From Actinostola sp. cb2023 (taxonomy: Eukaryota; Cnidaria; Anthozoa; Actiniaria; Actinostolidae), in NCBI GenBank assembly GCA_033675265.1, contig JAUJYZ010001309.1, positions 126,001-190,000 of the forward strand: a stretch of 64,000 bases of DNA, written 5' to 3'. Position 1 is the stretch's first letter; every line of letters begins with the position of its first letter. A program made the position numbers and the translations under genes. Of this stretch, positions 54,857 through 64,000 are shown piece by piece. Under the pieces are notes generated by a model. The model did no database searches. It worked only from the letters and a program-made list of their open reading frames with translations, and was not told the DNA's origin.

Positions 54857-56493
54857 TATGCTTGTAAATATAACATTGATCTCTTGAGGGCAAAGTGGTT
54901 AATGAAGGTTATTTATAAATGAACTTCATGGGCCTAAATAAACCATTATACAATACAATGATATATATTGATATATTATTATTTATTTAGCGCACTCTCC
55001 AGAAATGCCCAAGTGCGCTTTACATATATACAATTCAAAAATATATATAACTAAGTATGAGAAATAATATATATATATATATATATCTAGATGTTAAAAT
55101 ACATGTATAAAGAACAATAATGAATGCTAACTATGTCAGTGCATGAACAATAAAAGATTAATAATATGCTAATTTAAAAAGATGTGTTTTGAGTTTCTTG
55201 AGATGTGTCTTCAATAAACTTTATTTTAACTCGAATTTAGAAAATTAAAAAAGTAAATTCAAGGTAAATGAATAAATAAATAAATAAATAATTATGCCCG
55301 AAAAAATATCACATTAATATCATTGATATTTCCTAAGCCCTAAATTATCAAGGATTTAGTTCAAGAGAGAGTCTAAATCTATCGAACAGTGACTCAACTC
55401 AACTTCACCTTCGGCCATCTTGTTTTAATTTTGAAGCAGCTAATTTACATTTTGACGCAGAATTATGACGTCACGTAAACCTGCGGCAAATTCAGCTAAT
55501 TTGCATAAACCATCATTCGCGCGCATGTTATGTTGACGTCGCTTGCGGGCATAAATATCCTATAATGCCCTCGGCCCTCTGTTTTCCTGACTTTACAAAT
55601 GGTTTTCTTATAATCTACAGAGAAATTGCGAGTGATTTATGCCCTCTAAATCCTTGATAATTTAGGGCTCAGGTAATAAAAATATTATCTTCTTCTTCTT
55701 TGAATCACTTTTACTTTCCTTTTTCATTTCACAAATGCACTAGTTATATATTCCATATGTAGATCTTGTCTTCTTTTCTCCCTCATTTACTGCAAAGTAG
55801 GTAGTGGTGAACTAGAAAAGCCTTTGCTACTTTGACCTCTACGCACTAGCCATGTCATAGCTACAATTCCTAAATTTAGTTTATTATATTTTAGCTTTTG
55901 ATTATAAAACTACATATTTACTGTAACTAAATAAGTGCTAAATAAAGAACTTGAACATGCAGGTTCTTCGATCTATCCAATGCTTCTTCGTTGCAGATAA
56001 AGAAGGCTACAAAGTGCCATTGATCATTAGCGTCAGTACAATTGGTGGATTAATTGTTGTGGGTTGCATAATATATCGATGCAAGCGTTCACGTACTCGT
56101 CGCAACGCGACCTTACCACGAACATCACAGGTAACAACGATAGAACTACAAGTCGGCAACTACCCACCACTACCAACACCATCCGCTGGTAGCTACCCAT
56201 CGCAGCAACCACCCAGTGCTATCTATCCATCGCAGCAACCGCCCAGTGGCAGCTTCCCACCACTACCAACACCCGCTGGTAGCTGCCCACCGCAGCAACC
56301 ACCCAGTGGTAGCTACCCACCACAGCAACCACCCAGTGGTAGCTACCCACCGCAGCAACCACCCAGTGGTAGCTTCCCACCACTACCAACACCCGCTGGT
56401 AGCTACCCATCTGCTGGAAGCTACCCACCACAGCAACCACCTACTGGTAGCTACTCACCTCCAATCGCAATCGGCGATACCGGCCCTAAATAA
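47006..56493 (+). CDS. CUB-CUB single-pass membrane protein with proline-rich tail
   Basis: Exons: 47006-47039, 48823-48864, 51150-51518, 51970-52464, 55997-56493 (478 aa plus stop). Every intron is phase 1. Exons 1-2 encode a signal peptide ([11 protein letters not shown], then [14 protein letters not shown]). Exon 3 is one CUB domain with four Cys (NCSPST, LNCKW, SSCES, KYCG) and SPNFPDKYP. Exon 4 is a second CUB domain with four Cys (VCSPF, MVCTW, DTCPYAG, VACERG) and IYDGINTGG. Exon 5 starts with a short stalk, a TM helix ([19 protein letters not shown]), a basic stop-transfer (RCKRSRTRR) and repeated [10 protein letters not shown] units. Predicted type I cell-surface protein binding an extracellular ligand; partner unknown. 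Symmetric phase-1 exons are a hallmark of extracellular domain shuffling. Confidence 0.85.
48955..51050. mobile_element. TIR-flanked insertion containing a 27-unit 75-bp array
   Basis: The ends CTTAGAGTGATTTTCATAAA...CTGTGA (48955-48981 and inverted 51024-51050) match at 26 of 27 positions. Between them is the 75-bp array. The paralog intron lacks it at the matching site (after the 45-bp units). This looks like a MITE whose interior has expanded. Superfamily and target duplication unresolved. Confidence 0.65.
49010..51027. repeat. 75-bp minisatellite, 27 units, each with GTCACGTGAC-type palindrome
   Basis: GTCACGTGAC starts at 49011, 49086, 49161 and onward every 75 bp (73-77 around small indels) to 50957. 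25 units have the perfect palindrome; two (50138, 50211) read GTCAAGTGAC. The unit continues AACAAAAGAACACAATGG and ends GATTCACTGTA. Because 75 is a multiple of three, long spurious frames occur on the minus strand. Confidence 0.95.
51524..51825. repeat. 21-bp minisatellite at CUB exon 3 donor
   Basis: Units GAACCTCTATTAACCGACCA, some with a deleted half, start within 5 bp of the 51518/51519 donor and run for about 300 bp. Confidence 0.9.
52646..52945. repeat. About 100-bp tandem repeat, left block (3 units)
   Basis: Units contain AATCCTTTGCGCGCATAAAC, then CACTTTTCCTCGTAGAAAC and AAAAACATGGCGGCTCAGT. The same repeat continues at 54095-54590, so an insertion (52946 to about 54094) split one array. 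Confidence 0.85.
52946..53950. mobile_element. Palindrome-rich insertion with 21-bp TIRs
   Basis: TTAGAATATAGTCATACTCA(C) at 52946 is matched in inverted orientation at 53930-53950. Inside are two copies of a 30-bp palindrome built on ATTAGTATTCTCTAT (53029, perfect; 53091, one mismatch), and inverted arms GCAAATATTATATCCGTGAA at about 53146 and 53266. No transposase. Confidence 0.65.
53955..54103. repeat. About 150-bp palindrome
   Basis: GTTAGAGAATAA pairs with TTATTCTCTAAC, TGCTTTATGG with CCATAAAGCA (one mismatch), and GATAGAAGG with CCTTCTATC. It abuts the element to its left and the right block of the 100-bp array. Foldback MITE-like. Confidence 0.7.
54104..54590. repeat. About 100-bp tandem repeat, right block (5 units)
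   Basis: Same unit as 52646-52945, with ATGGCGGCTCAGTAATTTTA at each joint. Confidence 0.85.
54591..55330. other. CUB intron 4 sequence with ATT microsatellite
   Basis: ATT units at 54809-54856 and an AT dinucleotide run at about 55068-55086. No exon found. Confidence 0.6.
55331..55674. mobile_element. MITE with 28-bp TIRs
   Basis: CCTAAGCCCTAAATTATCAA then GGATTTAG at the left; its complement (with GAGCC for the left AAGCC) at 55647-55674. About 344 bp, lies in the last CUB intron. No open frame of note. Confidence 0.6.
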
Positions 56494-56590
56494 ATAAATA
56501 AATTGATTGATTGATTGACATGTTCTCAAGTTCCATATGAACCACCTCCTCCATATCCAGGACTTACTTCGTGACCAAATGAACTGAGAA

Positions 56591-57037
56591 AACATTGGAT
56601 GGATGGATGGATGGATGGATGGATGGATGGATGGATGGATGGATGGATGGATGGATGGATGGATGGATGGATGGATGGATGAATGAATGGATGAATGGAT
56701 GAATGGATAGATGAATGGATGGATGGATGGATGGATGGATGGATGGATAAATGGATGAATGGATGGATGGATGGATGGATGGATGGTTGGATGGATGGAT
56801 GGATGGATGGATGGATGGATGGATGGATGGATGGATGGATGGATGGATGGATGGATGGATGGATGGATGGATGGATGGATGGATGAATGGATGATGGATG
56901 GATGGATGGATGGATGGATGGATGGATGGATGGATGGATGGATGGATGGATGGATGGATGGATGGATGGATGGATGGATGGATGGATGGATGGATAGATG
57001 GATGGATGGATGGATGGATGGATGGATGGATGGATGG
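56591..57037. repeat. GGAT tetranucleotide array
   Basis: About 445 bp of ATGG units with occasional ATGA and ATAG variants, just 3' of the CUB stop codon. Poly-(HPSI) and poly-(WMDG) frames are artefacts. Confidence 0.98.
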
Positions 57038-58914
57038 ACACTGACACTGCAGGCTTGAAATTAATACTTGAGATGGATTCGTGAGAAGTAGAAGTCTCTC
57101 CCCTCTCCCCGCCTCAAACTCGTCCCCATTCTCCACGCGAACTCGGTCTACCGAAACTCGGCCCGACGCTTTATAATTTGTGTCATTATTAATAGTACAT
57201 TTATTCGTTCTTACCTCATATATTGTCCTTGTAAAATAAATAAACAGCGTGCTTCTGCATGAAAAAAATAACTCCCCTGATAGTCGTTTAGAATCAGCGT
57301 CGGACTGGATACTACATAAGACAACAGGTGTTTGTGGGGGGAGGGGAGGGGTGGCGGGTAGAGGGGTTAATTTGGGAAGTGTTTGGGCTTCCTGTGTTGA
57401 GAATTCAAGATGGCGAACCACTAGATGGCGAACCTCGCCATCTAGTGCACATATGCACTATTTTGTACAATATTGTGTCTGCCGTTGCAATATATATATA
57501 TCTATATATTGGCTTAACCAGAACCATCCGCTATGCTCTTTTGATTTTAACCCAGTTTTCCTAGAATTTGACTTTGGTCTTTTTCCGAGAAGTTCTTTTT
57601 AATGATCGAGATTCGTTTTCCGGGAATTAGGCTACGCCCATTTTCCGAGAATCTCAAAAATCGCCAGAACCGGCCTTTCTCTACTTGTTTTGACACTCGT
57701 GCGGCAGTTGGAAAGCTATAGTGACTCGTTCGTTCGGCTACACACAGAAATGAATGGTTTCTCCGTTGTGTCTGTTTGTTCTGGTAAGTATTTAAGTAAT
57801 GAATACGACTGTCGTGTGTATCTATTGCGGAGTGTTAGATGCCGTAGCTTTAGTCGAGTCACACGCTGTAGGAGCACGTAAATCAGACTGAAGACACTGG
57901 TAAATAAGCTCACCTCTCTTTAAAGTGGGTCCCGTTGAAAGATTTCAGTTGAAGTTTCTAAAATGTTCAAAGTAATTCTGAGAAAAATCACGAGATCAAA
58001 TTTGATTCAGGAAACTCAAGGCTCTCAGTTGAAATAGAGATCCTGAGATTAACCCGAACTCCAGCAAACACTGAGGGAATACTTCTTGTATTCTTGTGCA
58101 GCTAGTGTAGCCGGTGTAGAAAGCTCATTAATGAGCCAAGTTAAGATTGATTAAAGACCTAATTCACGGTACCTATCAGTGGCACAGACATGGTGGGGTG
58201 AAATCAGTGCTACCCTATAAAGTCCTTTAATAGCGGTGTGTCGTAACTTTAACAGCGACTATTATTATTGAAGAGCGTTCGCGTGACATACACTTGCGAA
58301 GCGTCCTACGCAAATACAGCGGTTGTTATGCATTTGTTATGCTAGCAGGTCCTTGTGCTGTGTACAGAGTTTGTATTTGAATGTAGCATCGCAACATATC
58401 GACGTAAACGTAAGCAGGCGATGCTTGGCTGAACGTGTTAATAACATCACGACATCTTGTCTTAACATCAAGACACATGTAGCTACATGTTGATGAGTTT
58501 GGTGGTAAGCTGTGATGTACATAAATAAGGTCCTAGAAAACTTGGCAAAAGACTACAGATTCAAGAATTGAAGTATTCCCTCAGTGTTTGCTCTCAAGAG
58601 TTTATCTCTGCAGGATCTCTATTTCAAGAGCTTTACTTCCAAAATTAACTTTTATCTCAGTATTGTTTTGAAAAAGCTCGTTGAAGCACGTCTGCATTTA
58701 TCGTAGTCGTGCATAACTTAATTTTATGCCCAAAGGTCAACATTTCCAATGTTTCGGTTGAAATTGTACATTCTTGTACATTGTTTTATTTTGCTCTGAA
58801 ATTCTGTTTATTTCTATCACATAACAACTGCTATTCTACAGCCCAAATGTGTGAATAGAATTCGAATTAATTTGTCATACCAAAGTCAATAAAACGACAA
58901 AGCCCGACGTATCA

Positions 58915-59290
58915 ATCGAATGATTCGGAAATCGAAATCGAGCGATTCGATTGCATTCGGTAATCGAACGTCGAATGCTAAAAAAAATGCGAATTCGATT
59001 TCTGAACATAATCGAATGTTTGATTGCATTCGATTTCCGAACGAATCGAACGTAATCGAACTTACGATTGTGTTCGATTGGCTCTTAAATAATCGATCGT
59101 AAATCTCAATCGAATAATGTCGAACGTAATCGAATGTTCGATTGTGTTCGGGTTTTTTTTTTGAATTCGACTTCATTCGATTACCAAATGCAATCGAATC
59201 CAATCATTCGATTGGATTCATTCGATTGGATTCATTCGATTGGATTCGATGGAATCGGACGTTCGATTTCGTTCGATTGATTACGTTGGG
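58915..59290. repeat. AATCGA/TCGATT-dense island
   Basis: More than 20 occurrences of ATCGAA/TTCGAT-type words in both orientations, irregularly spaced. Not a simple tandem repeat. Confidence 0.8.
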
Positions 59291-59532
59291 ACACATAGGT
59301 CTCCGACGACTCTCTAATACTGGCTTAGAACGGCTAAGCTATGGTTCTGTTAATATTCTAAATATCGATCCTCAGTGCCTTTTTGAGCATACCGTAGTAA
59401 GCTGGGATCCGTAGTAAAATCAAATAAAATGAAACTCCTGTAATTTCTTTTAATTTTTCCATGTTAAGTTTCTATTGATATTGCATTGTGATATATTCAA
59501 TACTGTATGTATACCAGGTCATTAACCAATAC

Positions 59533-59790
59533 ACATCAACATACCGTTATAAGGCACACCGACACACATTGCGTGCAATTTAATTGGTGCGTGAAATATT
59601 GCAGAATATCTACATGTAGTCTCCTTTGCAACCATCGGGGATTTCATCACGCAACGCTACATTAACATCAACATACCGTTATAACGGCACAGACACACAT
59701 TGCGTGCAATTTAATTGGTGCGTGACATATTGCAGAATATCTACATGTATAGTCTCCTTTGCAACCATCGGGGATTTCATCACGCAACGC
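59533..59790. repeat. 133-bp tandem duplication
   Basis: CATCAACATACCGTTATAA at 59533 and 59666; both units carry GACACACATTGCGTGCAATT. Related in vocabulary to the GTTGCA-rich element at 5433. Confidence 0.85.
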
Positions 59791-60255
59791 TACTCACCCC
59801 TATAGGTTGGATCGTAATGTACCGTCAATAAGTCGGCTCTGAACAAATGTACAGGGGCACACACGCTGCAAGATCGTATTGCATGCAATCATGTTGTGCA
59901 CAATGTAGCATCGTGTGTCTGTATTTGACCGCATTCACCTTGATATTATGCACACTCAGTTCAACAAGCATTAATGACATTGGAAAAGTTGTTTTACAGA
60001 AACTGTCACTTTTGCTTTGATTGATACATTAATTAACTGAATGAATGAATTTGCCACCCACATAAAATAAAGTATGTGTATACATGTATGTATGTATTGA
60101 TTAATTGATTGATTTGTTGATTGAAATTGACTGATTGATTGATTGATTTTCATGTCTTTATTTTGTATTACTTTTAGTATTGTTCATCTTTGAATTCATC
60201 ATCTTTTCATCTGCCAACAGTAAGTAGACTAAATACTAGTTGACGTAAGCCAGAA

Positions 60256-61696
60256 ACTACACCAGAATATTCGCTGCACTGTAACCACAATCCTTTGCAA
60301 ACTACACCAGAATATTCGCTGCACTGTAACCACAATCCTTTGCAAACTACACCAGAATATTCGCTGCACTGTAACCACAATCCTTTGCAAACTACACCAG
60401 AATATTCGCTGCACTGTAACCACAATCCTTTGCAAACTACACCAGAATATTCGCTGCACTGTAACCACAATCCTTTGCAAACTACACCAGAATATTCGCT
60501 GCACTGTAACCACAATCCTTTGCAAACTACACCAGAATATTCGCTGCACTGCAACCACAATCCTTTGCAAACTACACCAGAATATTCGCTGCACTGTAAC
60601 CACAATCCTTTGCAAACTACACCAGAATATTCGCTGCACTGTAACCACAATCCTTTGCAAACTACACCAGAATATTCGCTGCACTGTAACCACAATCCTT
60701 TGCAAACTACACCAGAATATTCGCTGCACTGTAACCACAATCCTTTGCAAACTACACCAGAATATTCGCTGCACTGCAACCACAATCCTTTGCAAACTAC
60801 ACCAGAATATTCGCTGCACTGTAACCACAATCCTTTGCAAACTACACCAGAATATTCGCTGCACTGTAACCACAATCCTTTGCAAACTACACCAGAATAT
60901 TCGCTGCACTGTAACCACAATCCTTTGCAAACTACACCAGAATATTCGCTGCACTGTAACCACAATCCTTTGCAAACTACACCAGAATATTCGCTGCACT
61001 GTAACCACAATCCTTTGCAAACTACACCAGAATATTCGCTGCACTGCAACCACAATCCTTTGCAAACTACACCAGAATATTCGCTGCACTGTAACCACAA
61101 TCCTTTGCAAACTACACCAGAATATTCGCTGCACTGTAACCACAATCCTTTGCAAACTACACCAGAATATTCGCTGCACTGTAACCACAATCCTTTGCAA
61201 ACTACACCAGAATATTCGCTGCACTGTAACCACAATCCTTTGCAAACTACACCAGAATATTCGCTGCACTGTAACCACAATCCTTTGCAAACTACACCAG
61301 AATATTCGCTGCACTGTAACCACAATCCTTTGCAAACTACACCAGAATATTCGCTGCACTGTAACCACAATCCTTTGCAAACTACACCAGAATATTCGCT
61401 GCACTGTAACCACAATCCTTTGCAAACTACACCAGAATATTCGCTGCACTGTAACCACAATCCTTTGCAAACTACACCAGAATATTCGCTGCACTGTAAC
61501 CACAATCCTTTGCAAACTACACCAGAATATTCGCTGCACTGTAACCACAATCCTTTGCAAACTACACCAGAATATTCGCTGCACTGTAACCACAATCCTT
61601 TGCAAACTACACCAGAATATTCGCTGCACTGTAACCACAATCCTTTGCAAACTACACCAGAATATTCGCTGCACTGTAACCACAATCCTTTGCAAA
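60256..61696. repeat. 45-bp minisatellite, 32 near-identical units
   Basis: The unit starts ACTACACCAGAATATTCGCT and ends CACAATCCTTTGCAA. Units are almost invariant (a few T-to-C changes in ACTGTAACC, for example near 60552, 60777 and 61047). The related CUB gene intron has one diverged unit (48897-48940). Because 45 is a multiple of three, three frames stay open for 500-560 codons; they are not genes. Confidence 0.98.
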
Positions 61697-62520
61697 CCAG
61701 CCTTAAAAACGGCCATAGACGAACCTCCACTAGAACTAAACACGTGATTAGTATATTCTATAATAATAGTAATAATAATAATACTAGTAGTTTCTGGTAG
61801 AAAGTGAAGTGCTGCGAGTTGTGCACTGCCGTACATGGTAACACATAAAAGTGAAATGTAGCTTTCAATGCATACATGTGAAATGTGGCTGTCCCTTGTC
61901 AGCAAGGTGTATTAGTGGTAAAATAAAATAATAAAAATGCGGTATAATAATAATAATAACTTTATATCAAAAAACCTATTTCCCTCCCATATATCTACTG
62001 ATTCTTATTCCCACCCTTGTCCCATTGTTCCCATCCCACATCTCCATTGATTCTCATTCCCATCCTGGTCACATTGTTCCATTCCATGTCTCTATTAATT
62101 ATCATTCCCACCCGAGTTTGGTGTTGCTTAATACAAATGCTAACACTATAATAATCTGGTCATAGACAGACAGCTATAGACATGTACCAGCACTAAAAGC
62201 ATGCAATACTTTGCACTATTTATGTTGCACGCTTGTAATAGTTTGTATTCTACTGATATGCAGTAATTAATACAAATATGGATTCAATGAAATAGAGAAT
62301 TGTGTTTGGTGTATATTATATACAATGTTACTGGCCAGATATCAGGAAAGATGTCGAAGCCTCATAGCACACTTGTAGAAGATAAAAGTACACCAGGATG
62401 GATCGTATAATTTGATTCAGTAGTTGCCTCAATGCCAATGGCAATGGCATTGTCCGGATTGGTTTGACGAAGACCAACAATCTCGATCAGGTAGATAGGT
62501 CAGCGACAGCATCTGGGATA
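61697..62520. other. Unassigned sequence right of the 45-bp array
   Basis: AGACGAACCTCCACTAGAAC at about 61709 matches the sequence after the CUB insertion at 51049, marking the end of the intronic homology. TAA-type microsatellites are near 61760 and 61945. Two similar TCTCCATTGATTCTCATTCCC-like units occur at about 61990-62110. No gene. Confidence 0.5.
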
Positions 62521-62901
62521 CTAACTGTGTCTTTCAAAAGCATTCAAGTACATGCTGTCTCCTTCGGTTGACCCCGATGAATGATTCCAGCAATGAATAA
62601 AGTTGCATTTGACATCATGGATTTGTAGAAAACGAACACTTTCCTTGCTTGAATCAGCGAAAAATAAACGATACTCAATATTAAAATCGATTGAACGTGT
62701 TGTGAGTGTGCGCTGATCAAAAGTACCGTGGCTCACAAAAATCATCCAAACTCCGTGAAATGCAGTCGAGATTCTCGTTGCATCCACATAAGTGCCCAAA
62801 TCCCACACGACCAAACATGACACAGGAACTCCGTCAAGATTAGTTTCGCTGCTCGCCTGGTAGTCCGGCAGCATGTGTAATCCCGTGGGAATTTTATGAT
62901 G
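62521..62901 (-). CDS. Hypothetical ORF or exon, about 127 aa, unrecognised
   Basis: Minus-strand frame with normal composition, including WDLGTYVDATRISTAFHGVW and IEYRLFFADS, ending at 62521. No ATG at its head; CTAG just upstream (62902-62905) could be a splice acceptor. I do not recognise the family. Confidence 0.3.
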   Translation of the reverse strand, partial: HHKIPTGLHMLPDYQASSETNLDGVPVSCLVVWDLGTYVDATRISTAFHGVWMIFVSHGTFDQRTLTTRSIDFNIEYRLFFADSSKESVRFLQIHDVKCNFIHCWNHSSGSTEGDSMYLNAFERHS

Positions 62902-63019
62902 AAAGCAAGTCACTAGCCTAGATGTGTGAAGGGGACCCTAAATAACATGAAAAGTTTTGGTGCCAACTTTGCAACTTGCACGGGGCGGGATTTATGGGAA
63001 GTGGAAAATATGACGTATA

Positions 63020-63370
63020 AATCCCAGCATGGAAACGAGGCTCAAACATAAAATTGCCTATAACTTTCCACAATTTGTGTAAAAGCTTACCAAAATCACC
63101 CAAGTAATGCTACTCTGTGTTCCAAACACGAACATATGATTTTTAGGGATTAGTGTGGTCACGTGACCAATCTAGCGTGAAAACGAGGCTGACACAAAAG
63201 TTGCACTGGAGAGCCTGTTTTAAAACATCTCCAGAACAGCAGAAAAAGTGACTTATTTATCAGTATTGCAGGTGAATGTCATGTATGTAGACAAACATGC
63301 TTATAGGAAAGGGTTGTCACGTGACAAAGCTAGCATGAAAACGAGGCGGAGACAAAAATCGCATTTTCAC
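63020..63370. repeat. Three diverged units of about 150 bp with GTCACGTGAC
   Basis: AGC[A/G]TG[A/G]AAACGAGGC occurs at about 63027, 63174 and 63334. The second and third are preceded by GTCACGTGAC (63159-63168 and 63317-63326). Confidence 0.65.
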
Positions 63371-63720
63371 ATGGAACTATTTAATTAAGCTTTAAGTTAT
63401 TTTTAAAGATCGATGATCACCAATTTTTAAATAATGATTTTAAGTATGTTAATGTAATAAACATTGTGTTATTAAATAAGTTATTTAAAGTTATTTAAAT
63501 AAGTTATTCAGAGCAGTGATGCAATGTAGCAAGAAACTACGGCCTTATATTATGCACAACGTTTTCTTTTTTTACAAGTATCTCAAAATCTGCAATAATC
63601 TTCCAAACATACAAAATGCATGGTTATCATGTATTAAAGCTGCCGACTGATTTTCCATGTGGCTCACTCATGTACATATTATATGCATGTACATTATCCT
63701 CTTGGACTATAAACTAGTCA

Positions 63721-63865
63721 TCATCACTATCGGACATATCTTTATCTTTGTCCAGTACTAAATGTACATCTTCCTCCTGAACATCATTATCACTGGTCTC
63801 CCCAGTGTCGGCCGAGCAGGTACAGAGGTCTGTGCAGTTTAACCCAGCCTTGTGGCACTGACAGC
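63721..63865 (-). pseudogene. C-terminal remnant with NRCxCxKxxLxCTxxCxC motif
   Basis: The minus-strand frame ending at a stop near 63715 reads STNRCQCHKAGLNCTDLC, then TCSADTGETSDND and an acidic end. Upstream the match continues in other frames (MLPPVLEAIQ) across stops and shifts. From memory, this Cys motif closes many uncharacterised, transposon-associated animal proteins. The fragment is decayed and runs toward the window edge. Confidence 0.45.
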
Positions 63866-64000
63866 GGTTAGTGGAACACCGTTAGAACTAGTTGAATGGC
63901 TTCAAGGACTGGTGGCAGCATTGTCATAACCAGTAGCCATTCATATTGATCCATCTGCCATCCATAGTGTTGTGATGATGATAGCTCTGGATTTGTTAGT

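Larger units (their letters stand above)
57750..60219 (+). pseudogene. Signal-peptide exons of a partial CUB-gene paralog
   Basis: Exon 1 at 57750-57783 and exon 2 at 60178-60219 have the same lengths and phases as the CUB gene (34 and 42 nt) and encode the same signal peptide start ([11 protein letters not shown]) and [14 protein letters not shown]. Donors and acceptors are kept. No CUB-domain exon is visible between 60220 and 64000. The gene may continue beyond the window or be a 5' fragment. Confidence 0.6.
57040..60300 (+). repeat. Segmental duplication copy 2 (5' part of CUB gene)
   Basis: Direct copy of about 46420-48950 with indels and extra inserts, including a 133-bp tandem duplication at 59533-59790 and an AATCGA-rich island at 58915-59290. 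Confidence 0.85.

Noticed and set aside
56526..57421. HPSI-repeat and WMDG-repeat proteins
   Set aside because: Translations of the GGAT array downstream of the CUB gene.
60207..61905. Open frames of 500-558 codons on both strands
   Set aside because: They arise because the 45-bp unit is a multiple of three and lacks stops in several frames; the product is a pure 15-residue repeat.

Overview
This is a window of an intron-rich, repeat-rich, gene-sparse eukaryotic nuclear genome, most likely from an invertebrate metazoan. The evidence is GT-AG introns, SLC22-type transporters, a secreted-type CUB receptor with phase-1 introns, and many animal-type DNA transposons, a Penelope-like element and MITEs. 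A cnidarian, sponge or lophotrochozoan would all fit; I cannot name the species from sequence alone.

Layout. 1-1030 is a minisatellite with a 250-bp higher-order period. 1.07-7.8 kb holds an SLC22-type transporter gene on the minus strand. 7.8-18 kb is dense in nested transposons: a Helentron/Helitron2-like element split by a MULE-like element, a Tc1-type foldback, a Harbinger-derived MITE, a solo LTR and an 884-bp TTC/GAA tract. 18078-30940 is one 12.86-kb CACTA (EnSpm) DNA transposon. It is defined by 12-bp perfect terminal inverted repeats beginning CACAGGGCGAAA and a 3-bp target duplication (CAA). It carries a Tnp2/Transposase_21-type transposase (minus), a small accessory-type gene (minus) and a protein kinase gene (plus). 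A Penelope-like insertion with inverted terminal repeats, hammerhead-like motifs and its own 12-bp target duplication sits inside it. 31-38.3 kb contains several related short elements with asymmetric terminal inverted repeats and 3' hairpins; they carry a conserved passenger ORF for a putative small membrane protein. 38.4-45.9 kb is a second SLC22 gene on the plus strand, an inverted paralog of the first with identical exon sizes, but its first exon is not visible. 47.0-56.5 kb is a complete five-exon CUB-CUB-TM protein gene. Its 5' part, including the signal-peptide exons, is duplicated at 57.0-60.3 kb. The last kilobases hold a 32-copy 45-bp array, an unrecognised ORF and a decayed coding remnant with a Cys motif.

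Most promising points: (1) a CACTA transposon that appears to carry its own protein kinase, divergently arranged with an accessory gene; (2) the Helentron-like family with a membrane-protein passenger ORF; (3) a 27-unit array inside a CUB-gene intron, each 75-bp unit presenting the palindrome GTCACGTGAC (the TFEB/CLEAR-type E-box), lying inside a TIR-flanked insertion absent from the paralog; (4) a tandem array that has copied a 5' splice site seven times in an SLC22 intron, and a wider tendency of minisatellites here to start at splice donors.
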